From Gemmatimonadales bacterium (GTDB taxonomy: Bacteria; Gemmatimonadota; Gemmatimonadetes; Gemmatimonadales; GWC2-71-9), in the NCBI GenBank assembly GCA_036279355.1, contig DASUJH010000034.1, positions 1 to 64,000 of the forward strand: 64,000 nt of DNA, given 5' to 3'. This document shows, one piece after another, positions 10,155-18,603 of this stretch; the stretch's first letter is position 1, and each line of letters starts with the position of its first letter. The translations under genes were made by a program, and so were the position numbers. The notes beneath the pieces were generated by a model. The model was not told the DNA's origin. It was given only the letters and a program-made list of their open reading frames with translations, and ran no database searches.

Positions 10155-12575
10155 GTGGATTTGCGCGAGCAGCTCGAGGCTGCCCTCGGAGCAGCCTACA
10201 CCATCGAGAGCGAGCTTGGTGGTGGCGGCATGTCGCGTGTGTTCATTGCGCACGAGAAGGCGCTTGGCCGCAAGGTCGTCGTCAAGCTGCTCCCTCCCGA
10301 GCTCGCCGCGTCGGTCAACCTCGAGCGGTTCCGCCGGGAAATCCTCCTCGCCGCGGGCTTGCAGCACCCCTGCATCGTCCCGCTCCTCGCCGCGGGCGAG
10401 ATGGACGGGCTCCCCTATCTCACCATGCCCCTCGTCGTCGGCGAGTCGCTGCGCGCGCGGCTCAGCCGGAACGGGGCGATCGAGATCCCCGACGCGGTGC
10501 GGATCCTCCGCGACATCGGCTCGGCGCTCACGTACGCGCACGAGCACGGCGTCGTCCATCGCGACATCAAACCCGACAACGTCCTGCTCTCCGGCGGGTT
10601 CGCCCTCATCACTGATTTCGGCGTGGCGAAGGCGGTGACCGCCGCCGCCGGCAGCGGCGCAGCCGGGCTCACGTCCACCGGGCTCGCGATCGGCACGCCG
10701 GCCTACATGGCGCCCGAGCAGGTGGTCGCCGACACCAACTGCGACCATCGGGTCGATCTCTACGCCTTCGGGATGATGGGCTACGAGATGATCGCCGGGC
10801 AGCACCCGTTTGGCGGGCGCCCGCCGCGCTCGCTGCTCGCCGCGCAGGTCATGGAGGTGCCCCCGCCACTCGGCTCCGTCTGCCCGGAAACGCCGAGCGA
10901 GCTGGCTGAGCTCATCGGCCGGTGTCTTGCCAAGGAGCCCGCCGACCGCCCGCAATCCGCCGCAGGCATCATGGCGGCGCTCGACCGGGTTGACGCCGCG
11001 GGGCGGAGCGCGCGCTCGATCCGGCCGCCGGGCGTGCGCTCCGCCGTCGGTCCCGCGGTCGGACTGGAAACCCCGCCGGCCGTTTCCTCCCCCTCGCCCG
11101 CGCCCCCCACGTTGCCGCGTACCACCGTATCGCGCCCAACCGGGCGGATGACATCCGGCGGCAGCCGCCGCCGCAGCGGTGCGCGCAAGGAGCGGCCGAT
11201 CGACTCGCTTGCCATCCTGCCGTTCCTCAACGCGAGCGCTAACCCGGATGACGAGTTCCTGAGCGACGGCATCGCCGAAACCATCATCAACAAGCTCTCG
11301 CGGATTCCGGGCCTCAGGGTCGCCGCCCGCTCGGTGGTCTTCCGCTACAAGGACCGCGACGTGGATCCGATGGCCGCGGCAAAGGACATGCGGGTGCGCG
11401 CGTTCGTGAGCGGCCGCGTCATCCACCGGGGCGACGCGCTCGTGGTCAAGGTGGAGCTGGTGGACACCCAATCCGGGTCTCAGCTCTGGGGCGACCAGTA
11501 CAACCGCCCGTTCGCCGACATCTTCGCCGTGCAGGAAGAGATGGCCGCCGAAATCTCCCGCGCGCTCCAGCTCCAGCTTACCAGTGAGGACAAGCGGCAG
11601 CTCGGCAAGCGGGAAACCCAAAACGCCGCGGCCTATCAGGCCTACCTCAAGGGCCGCTACTACTGGAACCAGCGCACCATCGAGCCGCTCCGCCTTGCCA
11701 ACCGCTACTTCCACGAGGCGATCGCGGCTGACCCCGCGTACGCCATCGCGTACGCCGGCCTCTCCGACACCTACAGCGTGCTTGGCTACTATGGCGCCGA
11801 GCGCCCTCGCGATGCATCGCCTCGGGCACGCGCGGCCGCGCTCCGGGCCCTTGAAATCGATCCGCAGCTGGCGGAGGCGCACGCGTCGATGGCGTTCGTG
11901 CAGTTGTTCTACGAGCGCGACTATGCCGGCGCAGGCCGCGAGCTCGAGCGGGCCATGGAGCTCGATCCCGGCTATGCGACCGCGCACCAGTGGTACGGCT
12001 GGTACCTCCTCATCATGCGGCGTTTCGAGGAGTCGGTCGCCTCGTTCGAGCGCGCCCTCGAGCGCGACCCGCTCTCGCTCATCATCAACGACCATTACGC
12101 CTATGGGCTCGGGCTCGCCGGACGGTGGGATGATGCGATCGAGCAGTGCCGCAAGACCACGGAGCTGAGCCCGGTCTTCCCCCTTGTCTTCTGGCGTCTC
12201 GGCTGGATCTACGCCGAGCTCGGGCGCTACGAGGAGGCGATCGTCGCGTACCGGCGCTGTGTCGAGGGCACGAGAGGGCTCGTCGCGCTCGGCGATCTGG
12301 GACAGGCATACGGTCTCGCGGGGCAGCGCGGCGAGGCCCGCGGTGTTCTCGCACGACTCGAGGAGATGTCGCGGACGACATACACCTCGCCGCTGTGCAG
12401 CGCCATCGCGCACTCCGGGATCGGTGAGGACGACGCGGCCTTCGCGGACTTGGAGCGCGCCTACGACGACCGTGCGAGCGACCTCTCGCGCCTGGATCTT
12501 CTCCACTGGCCCGACTCGATGCGGACCGACGCCCGCTTCGCCTCGCTCCTCACGCGGCTCGGACTCGCGCGCTGA
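10155..12575 (+). CDS. Serine/threonine protein kinase with FlgO-like and TPR domains
   Basis: 806 residues from GTG 10155. Residues 15-280 are a Hanks-type kinase: glycine loop at 21-25, lysine in VVVKLLPPE (Lys44), HRDIKPDN (135-142), DFGVAKA (154-160), GTPAYMAPEQ. After a Pro/Ser/Arg linker, a FlgO/adenylate-cyclase-associated domain follows (DSLAILPFLNAS, then LSDGIAETIINKLSRIPGL). The C-terminal 300 residues contain TPR units. No membrane segment is evident, so it is probably a soluble signalling kinase with a scaffold-like tail. A weak -10-like TACATT lies at 10121-10126. It is divergent from metH with no clear functional tie. Substrates unknown. Confidence 0.93.
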   Translation: MDLREQLEAALGAAYTIESELGGGGMSRVFIAHEKALGRKVVVKLLPPELAASVNLERFRREILLAAGLQHPCIVPLLAAGEMDGLPYLTMPLVVGESLRARLSRNGAIEIPDAVRILRDIGSALTYAHEHGVVHRDIKPDNVLLSGGFALITDFGVAKAVTAAAGSGAAGLTSTGLAIGTPAYMAPEQVVADTNCDHRVDLYAFGMMGYEMIAGQHPFGGRPPRSLLAAQVMEVPPPLGSVCPETPSELAELIGRCLAKEPADRPQSAAGIMAALDRVDAAGRSARSIRPPGVRSAVGPAVGLETPPAVSSPSPAPPTLPRTTVSRPTGRMTSGGSRRRSGARKERPIDSLAILPFLNASANPDDEFLSDGIAETIINKLSRIPGLRVAARSVVFRYKDRDVDPMAAAKDMRVRAFVSGRVIHRGDALVVKVELVDTQSGSQLWGDQYNRPFADIFAVQEEMAAEISRALQLQLTSEDKRQLGKRETQNAAAYQAYLKGRYYWNQRTIEPLRLANRYFHEAIAADPAYAIAYAGLSDTYSVLGYYGAERPRDASPRARAAALRALEIDPQLAEAHASMAFVQLFYERDYAGAGRELERAMELDPGYATAHQWYGWYLLIMRRFEESVASFERALERDPLSLIINDHYAYGLGLAGRWDDAIEQCRKTTELSPVFPLVFWRLGWIYAELGRYEEAIVAYRRCVEGTRGLVALGDLGQAYGLAGQRGEARGVLARLEEMSRTTYTSPLCSAIAHSGIGEDDAAFADLERAYDDRASDLSRLDLLHWPDSMRTDARFASLLTRLGLAR

Positions 12576-12604
12576 TGGTTCTCCCCAACGACGGAGGAGT
12601 TCCG

Positions 12605-13819
12605 ATGCTGGTCTTCTCGATTCCCCTGGGCCCGGCCGACCGCCTCGCGCAGCTTTTCTCCTATCCCAATATTCCGGGCAGCGCCGCGACTCTCGCGGAG
12701 ACCATTCACCGCTGGTTCGATCAGACCCTCCGCCGCGATGGTCTCGCCGCCCGCGACGCGACCTTCAACCTGCGGGTGAACGACGGCGCCTACACGCTGA
12801 ACCTCATCGGCCCGCCGTCCGTCTCGGGCGATCTGCTGGTGTACACCAAGCGCCTGCCGCAGTTCCTGAAGAACGGCTGGGGTGCGCTGTCCACCGACAT
12901 CCCGGCCATCAAGGCCGCGAACCTCTGGGATCCCCAGAACAACGGCTGGCGCTTCATGCTGCCCTGGGGCATGGCGATGGTCCGGCACCGGGCCCTCCAG
13001 CTCTTCCACTTTCCGCCGATGAACCTGCTCGATCCCTCGCGCGATTATCTGGACGACGCGGTGCCGGTCCGCTGCGACGAGCTGCTTCAGGCCAACGGCG
13101 TCACCGCCCGCGAAGACCTCGATCTGCTCTCGCGCGTGATCGATTGCGTGCCGATCGCCGCGGGGGACGACCAGGGCACGTACATCTCACCCACCGTGAC
13201 GCCGACGGACTATTTCGCGGATTACCAGAAGGGACAGATCGCGCTCCTGCTCAATCTCGCCGCATCCAACCCGGCGTTCACTGTCCCGCTCGTCGTGTAC
13301 GGCGGTCCGGCCAAGACCGTTTTCCAGGAGCTCTTCGGTGTCACCCTGGGTGTGAATCAGGCCGTCATGGTCGAGATCCTGCCCGGCGTGGGCACGCCGG
13401 TGCTCGGCGCCAACCACCCCTACTACTTCTTTGCCCAGGCGCAGGGCTTCGATACGGTCGGCGACGGCAAGATGATCGCGGCGGACTGCCCGACCGCGCA
13501 GCAGCTCATGGTGCAGGATCTCATTGCCGCGCGCTGGCTCGCGGCGATGGCAAACGATCCAAGCCAGAACCCGCAGGCGGTGCTCAGCGCCTGCACCAGC
13601 TACTGGAATGATCCCGCGCAGGCCGGCGCCGTGTGTGCCATGGTGCAGCACGAAGGTTCGCTTTACTACGCCAACGGCACTCCGGCGGACTTCAGCTTTC
13701 CGGTCTCCCTCGAGCAGGGCGCGGCCTTCTGCCAGGCCAACGGCAATAACCCGTGCGCGGCCGCGCCCGCCCAACCGGCCGCGGCCGCGGTGGCAAGTTC
13801 AGGCGGCGCCGTTCCCTGA
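12605..13819 (+). CDS. Large protein of unknown function
   Basis: 404 residues starting at ATG 12605, supported by GGAGGAG with ideal spacing (12593-12599). I recognise no domain. It has no signal peptide or membrane helix; composition is balanced, with many aromatic residues (NGWRFMLPWGMAM, HPYYFFAQAQGFD) and six scattered cysteines, and the last 30 residues are Ala/Pro-rich. The kinase gene ends 29 bases upstream on the same strand, so co-transcription is likely. Its 3' end overlaps the convergent GMC oxidoreductase gene by 21 bases. Function unknown. Confidence 0.75.
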   Translation: MLVFSIPLGPADRLAQLFSYPNIPGSAATLAETIHRWFDQTLRRDGLAARDATFNLRVNDGAYTLNLIGPPSVSGDLLVYTKRLPQFLKNGWGALSTDIPAIKAANLWDPQNNGWRFMLPWGMAMVRHRALQLFHFPPMNLLDPSRDYLDDAVPVRCDELLQANGVTAREDLDLLSRVIDCVPIAAGDDQGTYISPTVTPTDYFADYQKGQIALLLNLAASNPAFTVPLVVYGGPAKTVFQELFGVTLGVNQAVMVEILPGVGTPVLGANHPYYFFAQAQGFDTVGDGKMIAADCPTAQQLMVQDLIAARWLAAMANDPSQNPQAVLSACTSYWNDPAQAGAVCAMVQHEGSLYYANGTPADFSFPVSLEQGAAFCQANGNNPCAAAPAQPAAAAVASSGGAVP

Positions 13820-15340
13820 GATCATCGCGGCCGCCTTCTCGCCGATCATGACCGAGGGGGCGTTCGTGTTGCCGGTCGTGACCGTGGGCATGATCGAGGC
13901 GTCCGCCACCCGGAGCCCCTGGGTTCCGTACACCCTGAGCTCGGGGTCCACGACGCAGGTCTCGTCGATCCCCATCTTGCAACTCCCGGCGGGGTGGAAG
14001 TACGTCGTGACGCTCTGGCGGAGAAAGTCGGCCATCTCGGCGCGGCCGAGCGGCCCGGGCATTACTTCCCGCTTGCGAAATTCGGCAAAGGCGCCGGTGG
14101 CGCCGATTTCCCGGCAGAGATCGATCGCGAAGAGCAGCGCCTGAACGTCCGCATCCCGGCCCAGGTAGTTCATGTCGATCGCCGGCGGGATCGTGGGGTC
14201 GGGCGAGGTGATCGTGACACTGCCGCGCGCGGCCGGACGCACGAGCGACGGCGCGATCGCATAGCAGTTGGGCGACGGGAGCCTTCCCGCGAGCTCCGGC
14301 GTGGCGAACGGAAACTCTATGATCACCGGCTGGATGTCGGGACAGATCATCCGCTGATCCGACTTCCACCAGAGCGTGCTCTCGGCGCCGTTGTTCCTCG
14401 GCGGCGGCAGGGTGCCTTTCGTTTCGTAGTTGATGGCGCCCACCAGCGGATGGTCGTGCAGGTTCTTTCCCACGCCGGGCAGGTTCACCGTGACGTGCAC
14501 GTCGAGCGCCCGCAACTCGTCCGCGGGGCCGATCCCGGAAAGCTGCAGGAGCCGCGGCGAGCCGATCGCGCCAGCGCAGACGATCACCTCACGTGCCGCC
14601 CGCGCCGACGCCGGCGCGCCATCCCGCCGGTATTCGACGCCAACGCACCGGGTGCCCTCGAACCGCAGGCAGTGTACTTCGGCGTTGGTGTGCACCGTGA
14701 GGTTCGATCGCTGCCTGGCCGCCTCCAGATAGGCGCGCGCCACGCTGTTCCGCTTGCCGTTCTTGATGGTGACGTTGAAGAAGCTCGCGCCGAGCATGGA
14801 CGGGCCGTTGTTGTCCTCCACGATCGGCAGCCCCATCTCCCCAGCGCCGGCAATGAAGGCGCTCGCGATCGGATTGGGGTCGTCCGGCAGTTGCACGTGC
14901 AGCGGCCCGCCGACTGCGCGGTACTCGCTTGGCCCCCCGGCGTAGTCCTCGATTTTCTTGAAGAGCGGCAGTACGCTCGCGAAGTCCCAGCCGGGGTTGC
15001 CCTGATAGGCCCAGTTGTCGAAATCGGTCGGGTGGCCGCGCACCCAGGCGTTCGCGTTATGGCTGTGACAGCCGCCGATCATCTTGCCGCGGGGGCAGTG
15101 GACCACGCGACCTGCTGCATGGTGCTGGGCCGTGGTGCTGTAGCCCCAATCCAGGGCACCGTAGAAGAGCGTCGGCCACCTGGTCGGGTCCTCCACCGCG
15201 GCGTGCGCGTCCGAACCACCCGCCTCGAGCAGCAGCACCCGGACGTCGGGGTTCTCCGAGAGCCGGGTGCTCACCACACACCCCGCGGAGCCAGCGCCGA
15301 TCACGAGGTAGTCGCAGGCGTCCGCCGGCCGCCGGGCCAT
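13799..15340 (-). CDS. GMC-family FAD oxidoreductase (choline dehydrogenase/oxidase-like)
   Basis: 513-residue glucose-methanol-choline flavoprotein. The N-terminal dinucleotide fold is YLVIGAGSAGCVV (11-23) with LLLEAGG (37-42). The second signature reads RGKMIGGCHSHNANAW (84-99), and the catalytic His/Asn pair lies in HPAGSCKMG and TTGNTNAPS near the C-terminus. His94 aligns with the histidine that carries covalent FAD in choline oxidase (GGCSSHN there), so covalent flavin is possible. It oxidises an alcohol, but the substrate cannot be named; no betaine aldehyde dehydrogenase is beside it. GAGGGAG precedes the ATG. It lies 45 bases after the YggT gene on the same strand. Confidence 0.92.
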   Translation of the reverse strand: MARRPADACDYLVIGAGSAGCVVSTRLSENPDVRVLLLEAGGSDAHAAVEDPTRWPTLFYGALDWGYSTTAQHHAAGRVVHCPRGKMIGGCHSHNANAWVRGHPTDFDNWAYQGNPGWDFASVLPLFKKIEDYAGGPSEYRAVGGPLHVQLPDDPNPIASAFIAGAGEMGLPIVEDNNGPSMLGASFFNVTIKNGKRNSVARAYLEAARQRSNLTVHTNAEVHCLRFEGTRCVGVEYRRDGAPASARAAREVIVCAGAIGSPRLLQLSGIGPADELRALDVHVTVNLPGVGKNLHDHPLVGAINYETKGTLPPPRNNGAESTLWWKSDQRMICPDIQPVIIEFPFATPELAGRLPSPNCYAIAPSLVRPAARGSVTITSPDPTIPPAIDMNYLGRDADVQALLFAIDLCREIGATGAFAEFRKREVMPGPLGRAEMADFLRQSVTTYFHPAGSCKMGIDETCVVDPELRVYGTQGLRVADASIMPTVTTGNTNAPSVMIGEKAAAMISGNGAA

Positions 15341-15385
15341 GGTGGTCTCCCTCGAAGTGTGGGGTGGAAAATGCGGCGGCGACCG

Positions 15386-15964
15386 TCACACCAGCGCGCG
15401 AATCACCGCCTGCTGCGCGATCCAGAGCAGAAAGTACGCGACGAGCGGGCTCAAGTCGAGCGGCCCAAATGGCGGCAGCACCCGCCGGAGCGGTTCAAGC
15501 AGCCACTCGGTGAGCGCCATCACCGGCCGCATCCACGGCCGGTGCGGCGAGATGCCGATCCACGCCGCAATCACCCGCACGATGAGCGCGATCATCAGGA
15601 TCCGGAAGACCCACGACACCGCCTCGATGAGCCAGATCTGCGGGGTCGCGTGCGCCAGCCCGGCCATCTCGTAGGCGAACCCGATCAGCCAGTCGATGCC
15701 CGCGATGAGCAGCAAACCGCCCACGACGACGATCACGAGCAGCCAGAGCGGCGCATCCTTCGGGTTCCCGCCCGAGCGAAGGATCCGCCGCTCGAGCGGT
15801 AGCAGCACCGGCTCGCTCATCCGGCGGACGAACCTCGCCCAGCCGCCGAACGGGCTCAACCGCTTCGACCGCACCGCCCCTGTGGTGAGCGCGATGACCG
15901 CCGCGTACGCGAGCGCCGCGACCGCAAGCCAGCGCGCCACGAGCTGCAGGAGTGCCGGGATCAC
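15386..15964 (-). CDS. YggT-family membrane protein
   Basis: 192 residues from GTG 15964, chosen because it forms a GTGA overlap with the stop of the upstream lipoprotein gene. About five hydrophobic segments are visible: an N-terminal one, LWLLVIVVVGGLLLIAGIDW, an internal one, and the YggT signature region FRILMIALIVRVIAAWIGI followed by LTEWLLEPLRRVLPP and a terminal helix. YggT proteins (one or two copies of the domain) are linked to osmotic stress and septum-associated functions, but the mechanism is unknown. It is the third gene of a coupled desaturase-lipoprotein-YggT chain. Confidence 0.85.
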   Translation of the reverse strand: MIPALLQLVARWLAVAALAYAAVIALTTGAVRSKRLSPFGGWARFVRRMSEPVLLPLERRILRSGGNPKDAPLWLLVIVVVGGLLLIAGIDWLIGFAYEMAGLAHATPQIWLIEAVSWVFRILMIALIVRVIAAWIGISPHRPWMRPVMALTEWLLEPLRRVLPPFGPLDLSPLVAYFLLWIAQQAVIRALV

Positions 15965-16407
15965 GGCGCGGGGACCTCGTACTGCGCGACGGCTCCCGAT
16001 GCCGTGGTACAGACGAGCCTGAACCGGCCCCCGTTGAGCGACGCCTCCTCCAGTACCCGCGGGTTCGCCTCGCACGCGGCCACCCGCCGCCCGCGCGGCT
16101 GGCGAAAGGCGACGGTGACGAGCGACGAATCGCTCACGACGGCGATGCGGCGCACGAACAGCGGGGCGAGGCTGTCGATGCCCATCTGGCGAAGCGAGCT
16201 GGGGGGACGGCCGCGGTGCGAGCCCTGATAGTCAGCCGCGCGGTCCACCAGCACGAAGGCCTCGCGGCCCAGCAGGGCGGCGTCCCGCACGGCGGGAGGA
16301 AGGGTGTCCACTGCGCGATTCGAAGCCGCCGCGGCCGCTGGCGACGATCGGCCGCAGCCGGATACAATGGCGGCGAGCAGGACCGTACCAGCGAGCCCGC
16401 GGGTCAT
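15961..16407 (-). CDS. Small lipoprotein
   Basis: 148 residues. The signal LLAAIVSGCGRSS carries a lipobox with Cys18, so it is predicted to be lipid-anchored in the periplasm. The mature part starts with a Ser/Ala stretch and contains EAFVLVDRAADYQGSHRGRPP followed by strand-like segments and one cysteine pair (CEAN, LVCTT). The GRPPSSLRQMG stretch resembles secretion-pilin tails, but that is too weak for a call. It overlaps the desaturase stop and the YggT start by 4 bases each, indicating tight translational coupling. Confidence 0.75.
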   Translation of the reverse strand: MTRGLAGTVLLAAIVSGCGRSSPAAAAASNRAVDTLPPAVRDAALLGREAFVLVDRAADYQGSHRGRPPSSLRQMGIDSLAPLFVRRIAVVSDSSLVTVAFRQPRGRRVAACEANPRVLEEASLNGGRFRLVCTTASGAVAQYEVPAP

Positions 16408-17378
16408 TCCATTGCGAATTCGCGGTTGAACACGACGTCGAAGCGGAAGGTCTTCGCGCGGCTTCGGGTTTCCATGATTTCCGCCACCCGCCTCAGCCGA
16501 TCCGGAATCGCCAGGATCTTTTCCTGGGCGATGCGGCCCAGCTCGCCAAGTCCGGTGAGCTTCTCGATCCGCCAGTACCGGATCTGCTCCTGGACGATGC
16601 GCAGATAGTCGCGGGGACCGTAGATGCCCGCGCGGCGGATCACGTCCGCCAGCTCGCGGAAGCCCGGCATCGAGTGGCCCGGCATATCGATGCTCGGCAG
16701 GATGAACGATGCGGAGTGGAGCGCCTGGTCAGGATCGCGCTTGAGGATTTCCTCGAAGACGGTACGGTAGAACGTGTAGTGCCGGGCCTCTTCCCGCGCC
16801 ACGTTGCCGAGGATGATGCCGAGACTGGGTTCGTACTCGGCCGCGAGCTTGCCGGTTTCCGCGTGCGAGTGCTGGGTCGCGCGCTCCTGAACCGTGGTGT
16901 AGGCGAACACCCGGTAAGGGTCGCGGTCCCACGCCGGGTGGAACCCCGCCTTGAGATACTCGAACTGCATCTCCTCGAGCCGGCGCTGCTGCAGGACCCG
17001 CGACTCCCGGGCGTAGTCGTGGATGATTTGGCCGTGCCGGTCTTCCTCGGCCGTCCAGAGGTTGTTCCACGTCCGCCAGTGGCTGTCGTCGCCCAGGTAC
17101 ACGGCGAGCAGCCTGTGGAAGTGGGGCAGCCCTTCCTCGGTGAGGAGGTTGAGCGCGAGCGCCGCGCGCACCGGGTCGGGAATCCCGGCGGCGCGCTCGC
17201 GGAGCTTGGCAAAATGGGTGTCGGGGCATTCGTCGGGAGCCGGATTGATGAGGTCCGCCGGAAACCACAACTCCCGCTTCTCCTCGTGGATCTGCATCAG
17301 CTCCCGGACCTTGGCCTCAAGGTCCTGAAGCACCTCGATTTTCGAGAACAGCTCCCGCGCAGCTTCCGTGATGCCCAT
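16404..17378 (-). CDS. Acyl-ACP desaturase (soluble di-iron type)
   Basis: 324-residue ferritin-like desaturase of the stearoyl-ACP desaturase/DesA family. It inserts a cis double bond into ACP-bound fatty acids using O2 and reduced ferredoxin. Two ExxH iron ligands sit in TAEEDRHGQI and REEARHYTFY, with further glutamates in the preceding helices; length and order match the family. The ATG at 17378 (MGITEAAREL) was chosen over a longer frame that lacks homology. No good ribosome site. It leads the coupled chain with the lipoprotein and YggT genes, consistent with an envelope-lipid role (inference). Confidence 0.92.
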   Translation of the reverse strand: MGITEAARELFSKIEVLQDLEAKVRELMQIHEEKRELWFPADLINPAPDECPDTHFAKLRERAAGIPDPVRAALALNLLTEEGLPHFHRLLAVYLGDDSHWRTWNNLWTAEEDRHGQIIHDYARESRVLQQRRLEEMQFEYLKAGFHPAWDRDPYRVFAYTTVQERATQHSHAETGKLAAEYEPSLGIILGNVAREEARHYTFYRTVFEEILKRDPDQALHSASFILPSIDMPGHSMPGFRELADVIRRAGIYGPRDYLRIVQEQIRYWRIEKLTGLGELGRIAQEKILAIPDRLRRVAEIMETRSRAKTFRFDVVFNREFAME

Positions 17379-17437
17379 GGCTCGCGTCGTTGGAGGATAC
17401 CGGCGCCCGAAGGAACGCCGCAGGTACACACGCAAAG

Positions 17438-17504
17438 ACCAGCCATGGAAGATACTGTGGCTGGTCGCTATGATGCCAATCCGACCGGGCTTAATCCCGG
17501 TCGG
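17438..17504 (-). terminator. Two stem-loops at the end of the GNAT gene
   Basis: On the minus strand a 9-bp perfect stem (17504-17496 with 17489-17481) includes the GNAT stop codon in its loop. A second 8-bp perfect stem (17465-17458 with 17445-17438) follows, ending in TCTTTGC. Together they probably stop transcription before the desaturase gene. Neither has a strong U-run. Confidence 0.5.
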
Positions 17505-17934
17505 CGCCGAGCGATTTCTCGAGGAGAATCCACACCCGGCCGCCGATGTACCCCTCCCGGCGCAGCACCCGCCGCCACCCCAGCGCCCCAAGCAGCGGCT
17601 CCGACTCGAGGTCGTCAGTCCAGAACTCGGCCAGCTGCGCACCCGCCTCGCGCGACCGCTCCTCGAAGGCCGCCAAGAGCTGGTGCGCGTAGCCCTGGTG
17701 GCGCTCCGACGGCAGCACCGCCACGTCGAGCAGTTGCGACACACCACCCCGTACCGAGAAGCGGAGGCCCCCGATCCAGTCGCCGATCTCGTTGCTCAGC
17801 ACGAGATAGTGATCGTTGACCGGGCTCCCCCAGCCCGCGGCGTCGCCCGACTCGCTCGATTCGCTCACGAGCTCGGCGAACCACTGTGCGAAGTCGCTGT
17901 CCTGTTCCATTTCTCTGATCTGGCGCTCGTCCAT
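17491..17934 (-). CDS. GNAT-family N-acetyltransferase
   Basis: 147 residues from ATG 17934. The acetyl-CoA-binding motif A is clear: LLDVAVLPSERHQGYAHQLL, with RHQGYA as the pyrophosphate loop. It is followed by a helix (FEERSREAGAQLAEF) and a terminal strand block (LLGALGWRRVLRREGYI). A second ATG at 17946 abuts an AGGAGG with no spacing, while the chosen ATG lies 12 bases from it. Substrate unknown; the gene stands alone and ends in two hairpins. Confidence 0.85.
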   Translation of the reverse strand: MDERQIREMEQDSDFAQWFAELVSESSESGDAAGWGSPVNDHYLVLSNEIGDWIGGLRFSVRGGVSQLLDVAVLPSERHQGYAHQLLAAFEERSREAGAQLAEFWTDDLESEPLLGALGWRRVLRREGYIGGRVWILLEKSLGADRD

Positions 17935-18094
17935 TGACCGACCCATCCTCCTGGTGGTCTGCCACCAGCCCTGAGCAACACTAATGCCAATCGCAACTTG
18001 GTCTGGCCGTGGGCTCTGTCACTCGACCGTTGCGGCGCCGCTCCAATGAAACGCGCGTCACCGCCGCGGCGTTCCGCCTCGCGTGCGCCCGCGC

Positions 18095-18100
18095 TATACT
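18095..18100 (+). promoter_or_regulatory. -10 hexamer TATACT of trxC (leaderless layout)
   Basis: TATACT ends only 6 bases before the trxC ATG, so transcription would start at or next to the A of the start codon. A poor -35 candidate (TTCCGC, 18072-18077) lies 17 bases upstream. No Shine-Dalgarno sequence is present, which agrees with a leaderless message. Confidence 0.55.
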
Positions 18101-18106
18101 CCGATC

Positions 18107-18565
18107 ATGGCCACCGCTGCACCCGCCGGACGGCCCGTCACCGTGCCCTGCGCGTTCTGCGGGCGACTCAACCGCGTGGACATCGATCGCCTCGCCGCCG
18201 GTCCCAAATGTGCCCAATGCGGCCGGCCCATCCGCCTCGACCGTCCCCTCAAAGTGACCGACGGGGACTTCGACTGCGTCATCGGAGGGTCGAGCCTCCC
18301 CATCGTGCTCGACTGCTACGCCGACTGGTGCGGACCCTGCCGCATGATGGCCCCGACCCTCGACGAGTTCGCCCTGGAGTTCCAGGGCCAGGTACTGGTC
18401 CTCAAGCTCGACACCGATCGCAATCCGGCGACCACGCCCCGGCTTGGCATCCGCGGCATTCCTACGCTCATCGCGTACCGTGGCGGCCAGGAGCAGCGCC
18501 GGCACGTAGGGCTCGCCGATCGATCTACGCTCGAAGCGCTCGCCGGCGTGGGGGGCGCCCCCTAG
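18107..18565 (+). CDS. trxC: Thioredoxin 2 (zinc-ribbon thioredoxin)
   Basis: 152 residues. An N-terminal zinc ribbon (CAFC at 15-18, CAQC at 35-38) is joined to a thioredoxin fold with active site DWCGPCRM (WCGPC at 74-78) and the cis-proline loop GIRGIPTL. This is the TrxC architecture, a cytosolic disulfide reductase often tied to oxidative stress. The start ATG at 18107 begins directly at the conserved region and sits 6 bases after a TATACT hexamer. It is convergent with the YfcC-type transporter gene. Confidence 0.95.
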   Translation: MATAAPAGRPVTVPCAFCGRLNRVDIDRLAAGPKCAQCGRPIRLDRPLKVTDGDFDCVIGGSSLPIVLDCYADWCGPCRMMAPTLDEFALEFQGQVLVLKLDTDRNPATTPRLGIRGIPTLIAYRGGQEQRRHVGLADRSTLEALAGVGGAP

Positions 18566-18603
18566 GCCGCAACGCGGCCGCCGGCCCCGGTGGCGCATCG
18601 CCT

